12,127 nucleotides of DNA. Source: JBOHER01 sp050701115. Lineage in GTDB: Bacteria; Actinomycetota; Actinomycetes; Mycobacteriales; Pseudonocardiaceae. The number at the start of each line of letters is the position of its first letter. Within the stretch, counting starts at the first letter, position 1. The notes beneath the pieces were generated by a model. The model was not told the origin of the DNA. It saw nothing but the letters and a program-made list of their open reading frames with translations, and ran no database searches. The DNA lies in contig JBOHER010000455.1 of the NCBI GenBank assembly GCA_050701115.1, positions 1 to 12,127 of the forward strand. The letters run 5' to 3'. Both the position numbers and the translations under genes were made by a program. Positions 7,003-12,127 of this stretch are shown here, in pieces.

Positions 7003-8895
7003 ATGGAAATCGGGCCGATGGAGAGCGGAGACTTCCCGCCGATCGCGGACTACGGCTTTCTGTCTGACTGCGAGACTACCGCGCTGGTCTCGCCCGGCGG
7101 CAGCGTTGAGTGGCTGTGCCTGCCCCGGATGGACTCCCCGAGCGTGTTCGGAGCGGTCCTCGACCGGGGGGCGGGTGGCTTTCGCGTCGGCCCGGCAACC
7201 GTTGAAGTTCCGGCGGCGCGCCGCTACATCCCTGGCACGATGGTCCTGGAGACCAGTTGGTGGACGCCCGAGGGCTGGCTGGTGGTCAACGACGCGCTGC
7301 TGGTCGGGCCGTGGCACCACGAGTCCGAACGTTCCGAAACCCATCGGCGAGCACCAACCGACTACGATGCTGAGCACGTCTTGCTGCGAACAATGCGGTG
7401 CGTCAACGGGCAAGTGCAAGTTCGCATGGATTGTGGTCCGATGTTCGATTTCGGACTGCACCCCGCCAAGTGGGACTACATCGGCATGGACTATCACGAT
7501 CTGCTCGCCACCGCTGAGGAATCAAACATACGGCTGCGACTGACGACCGACCTCAACGTTGGCGTCGAAGGATCCCGCGCCACCTCTCGTACGTTGCTCA
7601 AGAGGGGCGACTGCAGGTTCGTCGCACTGTCCTGGAGCGAGCACGATCCACCGCTCACCTTCGACCAGGCGCGCGACCGTTTGCGCTGGACCTGCCACCA
7701 CTGGCAGCACTGGCTCGACCGCGGACGGTTTCCCGATCACCCGTGGCGCGCATACCTGCAGCGCAGCGCGCTCACGTTGAAGGGGCTCACGTTCGCACCG
7801 ACCGGGGCGATGGTGGCCGCGGCAACCACCTCGCTACCGGAAACGCCAGGCGGCGAGCGCAACTGGGACTACCGCTACACCTGGATCAGGGACTCCACGT
7901 TCACCCTCTGGGCACTGTACACATTGGGCTACGACTGGGAGGCGACCGATTTCTTCCACTTCGTTGCCGACCTCGCCGAGTCCGAGCGCGGAGAACTGCA
8001 GATCATGTACGGAATCGGCGCGGAGCAGCGTCTTGACGAGTCAATCCTAGATCACCTGACGGGGTACAAGGGTGCCCGTCCGGTGCGGGTCGGAAACGCC
8101 GCGTACAAGCAGAAACAGCACGATCTGTGGGGTTCGGTGGTCGCCTCGATCCATCTCTACACCGGGTCGCGGGGCCGAATCGACGACCGGCTCTGGGCCA
8201 TCGTGCTCGATCAGGTCGGGCAGTGCCTGCGGCGATGGCGCGAGCCCGACCAGGGCATCTGGGAGGTGCGTTCCGACCCACAGCACTTCACGTCGTCAAA
8301 GGTCGCCTGCTGGATGGCCGCCGACGCCGGCGCGATGCTTGCCGAGGCACGGGGAGAGGCGGAGCTCGCCGCGACCTGGCGCGAAGCAGCCGAGGAGATC
8401 CGGGCCGATGTACTGGCCAACGCGGTAGACGAGCGCGGCGTGTTCACTCAGCACTACGCCACCACCGCGCTGGACGCCTCGGTGCTGCTGATTCCGCTAC
8501 TGGGTTTCCTGCCGCCGAGCGACGAGCGGGTCAAGGCGACCGTGCTGGCGATCGCCAACGAACTCACCGAAGACGGACTGGTGCTGCGCTACCGCGTGGA
8601 GCACACGAGGGACGGCTTGACCGGCGCGGAGGGTTCATTCACCATCTGCTCGTTCTGGCTGGTGTCGGCGCTAACCATGATCGGGGAGATCGACCGCGCA
8701 CGGACGCTGTGCGAGAAGCTGCTGTCCTACGCGAGCCCGCTCTACCTCTACGCCGAAGAGATTGACACACGGACCGGACGCCACCTCGGCAACTTCCCGC
8801 AGGCATTCACTCATTTGGCACTGATCAACGCGGTGACCGCGGTCATTCGCGGCGAAGGGCCCCCAGAGATACGACCCACGGGTCCGACGCGATAG
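7003..8895 (+). CDS. Glycoside hydrolase family 15 protein (probable trehalase or glucoamylase-like)
   Basis: This 630-residue protein has the bacterial GH15 two-domain layout: an N-terminal beta-sandwich (about 15-225, opening with IADYGFLSDCETTALVSPGG) and an (alpha/alpha)6 barrel (about 245-615). GH15 enzymes are inverting hydrolases of alpha-glucosides. Family motifs seen are NWDYRYTWIRDS at 288-299, the probable general acid E421 in GIWEVR, and the probable base E585 or E586 in YAEEID followed by TGRHLGNFPQAFTHLALI. Actinobacterial relatives include the mycobacterial trehalase Rv2402, so trehalase is a reasonable guess, but substrate cannot be read from sequence. No signal peptide is seen, so it is likely cytoplasmic. 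The start is ATG 7003 with GGAGG at 6993-6997, 5 nt upstream; a second in-frame ATG at 7018 is less well placed. It is opposite in strand to the surrounding genes and ends 11 bp from the rnc stop. Confidence 0.9.
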   Translation: MEIGPMESGDFPPIADYGFLSDCETTALVSPGGSVEWLCLPRMDSPSVFGAVLDRGAGGFRVGPATVEVPAARRYIPGTMVLETSWWTPEGWLVVNDALLVGPWHHESERSETHRRAPTDYDAEHVLLRTMRCVNGQVQVRMDCGPMFDFGLHPAKWDYIGMDYHDLLATAEESNIRLRLTTDLNVGVEGSRATSRTLLKRGDCRFVALSWSEHDPPLTFDQARDRLRWTCHHWQHWLDRGRFPDHPWRAYLQRSALTLKGLTFAPTGAMVAAATTSLPETPGGERNWDYRYTWIRDSTFTLWALYTLGYDWEATDFFHFVADLAESERGELQIMYGIGAEQRLDESILDHLTGYKGARPVRVGNAAYKQKQHDLWGSVVASIHLYTGSRGRIDDRLWAIVLDQVGQCLRRWREPDQGIWEVRSDPQHFTSSKVACWMAADAGAMLAEARGEAELAATWREAAEEIRADVLANAVDERGVFTQHYATTALDASVLLIPLLGFLPPSDERVKATVLAIANELTEDGLVLRYRVEHTRDGLTGAEGSFTICSFWLVSALTMIGEIDRARTLCEKLLSYASPLYLYAEEIDTRTGRHLGNFPQAFTHLALINAVTAVIRGEGPPEIRPTGPTR

Positions 8896-8906
8896 CCCGC
8901 CGAGCC

Positions 8907-9671
8907 TCAACAGGGCGGTGCGGCGCCCTCCTGCTCAGCGATCTCCGCCGTCGCGCGCTCGGTGCTCAGCACCCGCCACGCCGTCTCGGCCGCCTTCTGC
9001 TCGGCTTCCTTCTTGGTGCTACCAACTCCGTGGCCGAGTTCGCGTCCGCCCACCAGCACGGTGGCGCTGAACTCCTTCTGGTGATCCGGCCCGGTGTCCA
9101 CGACCCGGTACTCCGGTACACCGAGCACGGCCGAGGCGGTCAGCTCCTGCAAGCTGGTCTTCCAGTCCAGACCGGCACCGCGCAGCGGAGCCTCGGTGAG
9201 CAGGTCGTCGAAGAGCCGGTGCACCAACTCCCGTGCGGCATCGATGCCGTGCTCGAGATACACCGCGCCGATCATCGCTTCCAGGCCGTCGGCGAGGATG
9301 CTGGCCTTGTCCCTGCCGCCGGTAAGCTCCTCGCCCTTGCCCAGCAGCAGGTGTGCCCCCAGGCCACCCGTGCCGAGGCCGCGCGCCACCCCAGCCAGCG
9401 CGTGCATGTTGACCACGCTGGCCCGCAGTTTGGCGAGTTGGCCTTCCGGCAGCTCAGGGTGTGCGTTGTACAGGTGGTCGGTGACCACGAGGCCGAGGAC
9501 GGCGTCCCCGAGGAACTCGAGGCGCTCGTTCGGGGGCAGCCCGCCGTTCTCGTAGGCGTAGGACCGATGGGTCAACGCGAGCGTCAGCAACTCGGGCTCC
9601 ACCGAGATGCCGAGCGCCGCGAGCAACGGCGTGGGATCGGCCGCCGGGCCGGTCACCGTCTTGGCCGTCAT
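8907..9671 (-). CDS. rnc: Ribonuclease III
   Basis: RNase III cleaves double-stranded RNA, including rRNA precursors and structured mRNAs. The 254-residue protein has the catalytic domain at about 12-160 with the signature NERLEFLGDAVLG; E49, E52 and D56 plus D128 and E131 (LADGLEAMIG) match the metal-binding acids. A double-stranded RNA-binding domain covers about 168-237, ending in STKKEAEQKAAETAWRVL. The start is ATG 9669-9671, 13 bp after the rpmF stop, with a weak GGCGGG as ribosome binding site; upstream extension of this frame would run through rpmF and is rejected. The short gap implies co-transcription with rpmF, the usual DUF177-rpmF-rnc arrangement. RNase III is known to cut its own operon mRNA in Escherichia coli, and this has been reported for the Streptomyces absB operon, which is relevant to the hairpins upstream of rpmF. 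Confidence 0.97.
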   Translation of the reverse strand: MTAKTVTGPAADPTPLLAALGISVEPELLTLALTHRSYAYENGGLPPNERLEFLGDAVLGLVVTDHLYNAHPELPEGQLAKLRASVVNMHALAGVARGLGTGGLGAHLLLGKGEELTGGRDKASILADGLEAMIGAVYLEHGIDAARELVHRLFDDLLTEAPLRGAGLDWKTSLQELTASAVLGVPEYRVVDTGPDHQKEFSATVLVGGRELGHGVGSTKKEAEQKAAETAWRVLSTERATAEIAEQEGAAPPC

Positions 9672-9684
9672 GACTGCCCGCCGA

Positions 9685-9867
9685 TCAGGCGGACTCGACG
9701 ACCTGACGACCCGCGTACTGACCGCAGTTCGGGCACGCCACGTGCTGAGGCTTCGGCTCCTTGCACGCGCGGTTGGCGCACGGCACGAGGTGCACTGCGC
9801 TGGTCTTCCACTGCGAGCGGCGGGAACGCGTGTTCGAGCGCGACATCTTCCGCTTCGGGACGGCCAC
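9685..9867 (-). CDS. rpmF: 50S ribosomal protein bL32 (zinc-binding, C+ form)
   Basis: A 60-residue structural protein of the large ribosomal subunit. It begins MAVPKRKMSRSNTRSRRSQW, the classic bL32 N-terminus, and has four cysteines (C30, C35, C45, C48), so it is the zinc-containing form rather than the zinc-free paralogue used in zinc starvation. The first pair is C-X4-C (CANRAC) instead of the more familiar C-X2-C; the second pair is C-X2-C. The start is GTG 9865-9867 with AGGAG at 9876-9880, 8 nt upstream, a strong site fitting high expression. It follows the DUF177 gene by 74 bp, a gap containing two hairpins and a possible promoter, and precedes rnc by 13 bp. Confidence 0.96.
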   Translation of the reverse strand: MAVPKRKMSRSNTRSRRSQWKTSAVHLVPCANRACKEPKPQHVACPNCGQYAGRQVVESA

Positions 9868-9887
9868 GACTGTTTCTCCTCATCACG

Positions 9888-9912
9888 GTGTGCCCGCATC
9901 CTGCGAGCACAC
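9888..9912 (-). other. Strong 10-bp hairpin just upstream of rpmF
   Basis: In minus-strand RNA, 5' GUGUGCUCGC pairs with GCGGGCACAC 3' over a 5-nt loop (AGGAU): ten pairs including one U-G wobble. On the plus strand the same position is a C-A mismatch, so the fold favours the sense transcript of rpmF. It ends 7 nt before the AGGAG. No T-run follows, so it is unlikely to be a plain terminator; a leader structure, mRNA 5'-end stabiliser or RNase III site is more likely. Confidence 0.6.
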
Positions 9913-9917
9913 TTGTC

Positions 9918-9945
9918 ATTGTCACCACGAGCCAGTGCTCGTCAG
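9918..9945 (-). promoter_or_regulatory. Candidate rpmF promoter at the end of the DUF177 gene
   Basis: On the minus strand CTGACG (9940-9945), a 16-bp spacer and GACAAT (9918-9923) form a plausible -35/-10 pair overlapping the DUF177 stop codon. Transcription would start near 9911-9913, exactly where the hairpin 9888-9912 begins, placing that hairpin at the mRNA 5' end. The match to consensus is moderate. Confidence 0.35.
9927..9942. other. Second hairpin at the DUF177 stop codon
   Basis: ACGAGC (9927-9932) and GCTCGT (9937-9942) pair perfectly across a 4-nt loop. The stem starts at the last base of the DUF177 stop codon. There is no U-run after it, so it could be a weak terminator, a processing site, or an end-protecting structure for the upstream mRNA. 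Confidence 0.4.
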
Positions 9946-10568
9946 GTCTGGGCGGAAGGCCCGTCCCCGGTAGATTCCCCATACCGTTCGACCAGCGCAG
10001 CCCACCGAGGGTCTATCTTCTCATGGACGTGTCCAGGCTCGAGATCGACCCACTTCACCCCGCACACGTCGCACAGTCCGCGGCAGTCAGGGGAACACAG
10101 CGGGACCTGCGGCAGCGCGAGCACGACGGCGTCGCGCACCACCGGCTCCAGATCGATCAGGTCGTCGACGAGCCTGCTGACCTCGTCTTCTTCCGTGGTC
10201 GCGTCGGTGGTCGAGTATGGGTAGGCGAACAGTTCGGTGATTCCGATCCGCACCTCGTCGGCGATCGGGTCGAGGCAGCGCGAGCACTCGCCCTCGATGG
10301 GCGCCGTGGCGGTTCCGCTGACCAGAACGCCTTCCACCACCGATTCCAGCAGCAGGTCGAGTTCGAACTCGGCACCCTCGGGCACCTCGATCACGCCGGG
10401 AAAGCCCAGCGGGGATTCCACCGGCACGACGCGGTGCACGTCACGGCCGGCACCGGGACGCCTGCCGAGGTCGCGGGTGTCGATCACCCAGGGACGCCGC
10501 GCGTCCGGCACGGACGGGCGAACAGCAGACTTGGCGCCATGCGCACGGGAGCGGTGTTGCTCAGACAT
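9942..10568 (-). CDS. yceD: DUF177 (YceD family) protein, rpmF-linked
   Basis: A 208-residue member of DUF177/YceD, a family almost always encoded next to rpmF and implicated in large-subunit rRNA or ribosome assembly; its exact role in actinobacteria is not settled. The family core starts near residue 26 (PWVIDTRDLGRRPG). It has the conserved ECSRCLDP (C95, C98) and a C-terminal cluster CSPDCRGLCDVCG (C158, C162, C166, C169). These six cysteines could bind metal, which is inference. Residues 1-25 are a basic, less conserved extension, so a later start is possible. The ATG at 10566-10568 lacks a strong Shine-Dalgarno, with only GAG-type sequence nearby. sepIVA ends 118 bp upstream and rpmF begins 74 bp downstream on the same strand. 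Confidence 0.92.
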   Translation of the reverse strand: MSEQHRSRAHGAKSAVRPSVPDARRPWVIDTRDLGRRPGAGRDVHRVVPVESPLGFPGVIEVPEGAEFELDLLLESVVEGVLVSGTATAPIEGECSRCLDPIADEVRIGITELFAYPYSTTDATTEEDEVSRLVDDLIDLEPVVRDAVVLALPQVPLCSPDCRGLCDVCGVKWVDLEPGHVHEKIDPRWAALVERYGESTGDGPSAQT

Positions 10569-10629
10569 CTCAGAAGCTCACAGGGTTGTGTGCCCGACGG
10601 GGGCGGGCGGAAGTAGCCGCAACCACCCC

Positions 10630-10635
10630 AGGTTA
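10630..10635 (-). promoter_or_regulatory. Possible -10 box upstream of the DUF177 gene
   Basis: TAACCT on the minus strand, in the context GCGTAACCTGGGG, fits an actinobacterial TAnnnT -10 and lies in the 118-bp sepIVA-DUF177 gap, 61 bp before the DUF177 start. No good -35 is visible. It would allow the ribosomal cluster to be transcribed apart from sepIVA. Confidence 0.22.
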
Positions 10636-10686
10636 CGCGACGCGCAGTGCGCGAGCAGATCGCGTCGACGGCGAGCGGGCGTGCGG

Positions 10687-11406
10687 CTACATCTGGTAGT
10701 CGAAGCCGTTGCGCGCGCCGACCCCGACGCTGGTGCCCCTGAGGTGGTTTCGGCCCTGGTCGACCGTGCGCAGCGTCTGCGCGAGCAGGTCGGAGAACTC
10801 GGCCAGCTTGCCGTCCACGTAGGCGTCACAATCGTCGCGCTGACGGTCGGCCTCGGCGTTTGCCTCGTCCACGATGCGCGCGGCTTCGGTGTGCGAGGCC
10901 TGCACGACCTCAGTCTGCGACACCAGCCGCGCCTGTTCGGCAAGGCCCTCCTGAACGGAGCGGTCATAGGCGTCCCTGCCCGCCTGAACCATCCGGTCGG
11001 CCTCGGCCCGAGCGCGGTCGGTCAGCTTCTCGTACTCCGCGCGGCCCCCTGCGACCGCGCGATCGGCATCGGCGTTGGCATCGGTCATGAGCCGGTCCGC
11101 GTGCGCCTGCGCCTCGGCGATCAGCCGAGGCGCCTCGGCCTGGGCTTCGGCGATGGTGCGCTCGGCCTCCGCGTTCGCCGTGCTGATGGTGGTGTCCGCT
11201 TCCGCACGAGCACCGTTGATGAGACCGTCCCGCTTGTCCAGCACGTCCTGGGCGTCGTCGACCTCACGCGGGTAGGAATCCCGCACATCGTCGAGAAGCT
11301 CGAGCACGTCACCACGGGGCACCACGCAGCTTGAGGTCATCGGCACGCCGCGCGCTTCTTCCACGATCGTGACAAGTTCGTCGAGGGCCTCGAACACCCG
11401 GTACAC
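10687..11406 (-). CDS. sepIVA: SepIVA-like DivIVA-family septal/cell-wall regulator
   Basis: A 239-residue soluble coiled-coil protein. The N-terminus (MYRVFEALDELVTIVEEARG then VPMTSSCVVPRGDVLELLDD) closely resembles mycobacterial SepIVA (Rv2927c/MSMEG_2416), a DivIVA-like factor needed for division, and the neighbourhood (DUF177, rpmF, rnc) matches too. Residues 47-65 lead into nine near-perfect 11-residue repeats at 66-164 (pattern A-x-A-x-A-x-R), then more coil to about 215 and a short Gly-rich tail ending GFDYQM. No membrane segment is present. I choose GTG 11404-11406 as start because AGGGAG at 11413-11418 is 6 nt upstream and the family begins here; an ATG seven codons earlier (11425-11427) would absorb that site. 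A -35/-10-like pair and direct repeats lie upstream. Family assignment is firm; septal function is inferred from the mycobacterial relative. Confidence 0.88.
   Translation of the reverse strand: MYRVFEALDELVTIVEEARGVPMTSSCVVPRGDVLELLDDVRDSYPREVDDAQDVLDKRDGLINGARAEADTTISTANAEAERTIAEAQAEAPRLIAEAQAHADRLMTDANADADRAVAGGRAEYEKLTDRARAEADRMVQAGRDAYDRSVQEGLAEQARLVSQTEVVQASHTEAARIVDEANAEADRQRDDCDAYVDGKLAEFSDLLAQTLRTVDQGRNHLRGTSVGVGARNGFDYQM
10915..11211 (-). repeat. Nine 33-nt (11-codon) repeats encoding a hendecad coiled coil
   Basis: Residues 66-164 of the SepIVA-like protein divide cleanly into nine 11-residue units such as ARAEADTTIST, ANAEAERTIAE, AQAHADRLMTD and ARAEADRMVQA. Small residues recur at positions 1, 3 and 5 and Arg is frequent at 7. 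An 11-residue period predicts an almost straight or slightly right-handed coil rather than the left-handed heptad coil. Confidence 0.8.
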
Positions 11407-11421
11407 GGCACACTCCCTGGC

Positions 11422-11446
11422 TTTCATGGGCCCTGGGTTTCATGGG
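11422..11446. repeat. Direct repeat TTTCATGGG, 16-bp period, in the sepIVA leader
   Basis: TTTCATGGG occurs at 11422-11430 and 11438-11446, separated by CCCTGGG. The copies lie between the putative sepIVA promoter and the start codon, and each carries an ATG on the minus strand in different frames. It may be a small duplication or a regulatory element. Confidence 0.5.
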
Positions 11447-11499
11447 CGCACTTACGCGAGCTAGTTTGCCTGGTCAATCCCGCGAATGTGCGCACTTAC
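11446..11499. repeat. Pair of direct repeats GCGCACTTAC flanking the sepIVA -35
   Basis: Identical 10-mers lie at 11446-11455 and 11490-11499, 44 bp apart start to start, about four helical turns. One covers the putative sepIVA -10 and the other lies just upstream of the -35, so they could be paired binding sites on one DNA face. Confidence 0.5.
11449..11477 (-). promoter_or_regulatory. Candidate sepIVA promoter
   Basis: On the minus strand TTGACC (11472-11477), five of six matches to TTGACA, is followed by a 17-bp spacer and TAAGTG (11449-11454). The -10 match is poor apart from its leading TA, but spacing is ideal and the start codon is about 40 bp downstream. The -10 overlaps one copy of the GCGCACTTAC repeat. 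Confidence 0.45.
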
Positions 11500-11535
11500 C
11501 CGGTCTTCGGGCGTGTCCCTCACCCACCCGGGGGG

Positions 11536-12018
11536 CTAAGCGTTCTCGGCGAGCCTCGTGATCAGCAGATCGCGGACGTGATCGGGCACGAGGTGCGAGA
11601 CGTTGCCACCGTAGGTCGCGACCTCCTTGACCAGCGAGCTGGACAGGAAGCTGTATTGGGGGTTGTTCGCCATCAGCAGTGTCTCTACGCCGGAGAGCTC
11701 ACGATTCATCTGGGCCATCTGCAGCTCGTAGTCGAAGTCACTGACCGAACGCAGTCCTTTGGTGATCGCGGCGATGCCGTGTTCCTTGCAGTAATCGACC
11801 AGCAGCCCGTGCCAGGAATCCACCCGCACGTTATCCAGGTGTGCTGTGACCTCGCGTAGCATGTCCATCCGTTCCTGGATGGAGAACAAGCCCTTCTTGT
11901 TCTTGTTGATCAGCACCGCGACCACGACCTCGTCGAACAGCCGGGACGACCGCTCGATGATGTCGAGATGCCCGTTGGTCGCAGGATCATAGGAACCGGG
12001 ACACACCGCTCGCCGCAT
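11536..12018 (-). CDS. coaD: Phosphopantetheine adenylyltransferase
   Basis: CoaD transfers AMP from ATP to 4'-phosphopantetheine to give dephospho-CoA, the penultimate step of coenzyme A synthesis, in the cytoplasm. The 160-residue protein is the normal length. It opens MRRAVCPGSYDPATNGHLDI, with the nucleotidyltransferase TNGH motif at residues 14-17 (H17 catalytic). K42 in KKGLF, K87 and R90 in TKGLR, and the C-terminal SFLSSSLVKE motif (124-132) match substrate-binding positions of the family. The start is ATG 12016-12018, since the protein begins at the family N-terminus; no Shine-Dalgarno precedes it, but TACCGT lies 7 nt upstream, so a leaderless mRNA is possible. rsmD, a common upstream partner in actinobacteria, is not recognised in the 109 bp that remain. 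sepIVA starts 129 bp downstream. Confidence 0.97.
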   Translation of the reverse strand: MRRAVCPGSYDPATNGHLDIIERSSRLFDEVVVAVLINKNKKGLFSIQERMDMLREVTAHLDNVRVDSWHGLLVDYCKEHGIAAITKGLRSVSDFDYELQMAQMNRELSGVETLLMANNPQYSFLSSSLVKEVATYGGNVSHLVPDHVRDLLITRLAENA

Positions 12019-12127
12019 GGCGCGGACGGTAGCAGGCTCGACCACCTGTGCCCTATGGGTGTACCGATCACACGTGCGCCACGCCATCTGCGCGCGTGAG
12101 GGGCGAGCTGAAGGTGGCCTTTGGTGC
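12019..12127. other. Region upstream of coaD to the window edge
   Basis: No complete gene is seen in these 109 bp. The last bases, ctgaaggtggcctttggtgc, resemble a GC-rich interspersed element with an AAGGCCACCTT core that I associate with Pseudonocardiales intergenic DNA, but only its edge could be here. The coaD frame stays open upstream but has no family resemblance. Confidence 0.2.
12026..12031 (-). promoter_or_regulatory. -10-like box for a possible leaderless coaD mRNA
   Basis: TACCGT on the minus strand fits TAnnnT and ends 7 nt before the coaD ATG, the distance expected if transcription begins at the start codon. No -35 is clear. The absence of a ribosome binding site is the main supporting fact. 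Confidence 0.3.

Noticed and set aside
8873..8884. GACCC-AC-GGGTC as a terminator at the end of the GH15 gene
   Set aside because: The 2-nt centre cannot form a hairpin loop with all five pairs, it lies inside the coding sequence, and no T-run follows.
9672..9899. Upstream extension of RNase III through rpmF
   Set aside because: The added residues are an out-of-frame reading of bL32; family length and N-terminus fit ATG 9669-9671.
9030..10616. A 528-codon plus-strand frame opposite rnc, rpmF and the DUF177 gene
   Set aside because: Three recognisable minus-strand genes occupy this interval; the frame is open because of GC-rich codon bias.
12019..12087. Upstream extension of CoaD by 23 codons
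   Set aside because: CoaD proteins begin two to four residues before the AVCPGSYDP strand, so the extension is not expected.
1..12127. CRISPR array, tRNA, rRNA, insertion sequence or prophage
   Set aside because: No regularly spaced repeats, tRNA-like cloverleaf, rRNA stretch, transposase or phage gene was recognised on either strand.

Overview
The window looks like part of an actinobacterial chromosome, probably from a Pseudonocardiales (Pseudonocardiaceae) organism. Evidence: uniformly high GC, many GTG starts, an FtsY with an N-terminal membrane anchor, a MutM with the zinc finger, and the order coaD - sepIVA - DUF177 - rpmF - rnc - mutM - acyP - smc - ftsY. Apart from the coaD position, this order matches the mycobacterial Rv2927c-Rv2921c block. 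No insertion sequence, tRNA, rRNA, CRISPR array or phage gene is visible.

Layout, in window coordinates. A minus-strand housekeeping series runs from right to left. coaD (11536-12018) makes the coenzyme A precursor. sepIVA (10687-11406) is a DivIVA-like division factor. The DUF177/YceD gene (9942-10568), rpmF (9685-9867, ribosomal protein bL32) and rnc (8907-9671, RNase III) form a translation/RNA cluster. mutM (6075-6938) is an oxidised-purine DNA glycosylase. Then come acyP (4878-5174, acylphosphatase), smc (1086-4694, chromosome condensation ATPase) and the 5' part of ftsY (1-794, SRP receptor), which is cut by the window edge just before its GTPase P-loop.

Two plus-strand genes interrupt this series. 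A GH15 hydrolase, probably a trehalase or glucoamylase-like enzyme (7003-8895), lies between mutM and rnc. A small membrane-anchored Thr/Pro/Asp-rich exported protein (5345-6007) lies between acyP and mutM. These break the usual co-directional cluster, so mutM must be transcribed from its own upstream region, which shows a -10-like box 8 nt before the start and no Shine-Dalgarno.

The genes work in separate processes: translation and RNA processing (rpmF, rnc), chromosome maintenance and division (smc, mutM, sepIVA), membrane targeting (ftsY), cofactor synthesis (coaD) and sugar metabolism (GH15). The protein-coding content is mostly ordinary. The most unusual signals are in the spacers: tandem hairpins between DUF177 and rpmF, with a putative promoter that would place one hairpin at the 5' end of the rpmF-rnc mRNA; a -35/-10 pair before sepIVA with a 10-nt repeat upstream of the -35 and again across the -10; an operator-like inverted repeat before the exported protein; two perfect palindromes before ftsY; and a tiny possible leader ORF before smc. 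No intergenic stretch exceeds 300 bases; the longest is 795-1085 (291 bases). No previously undescribed multi-gene system is evident.
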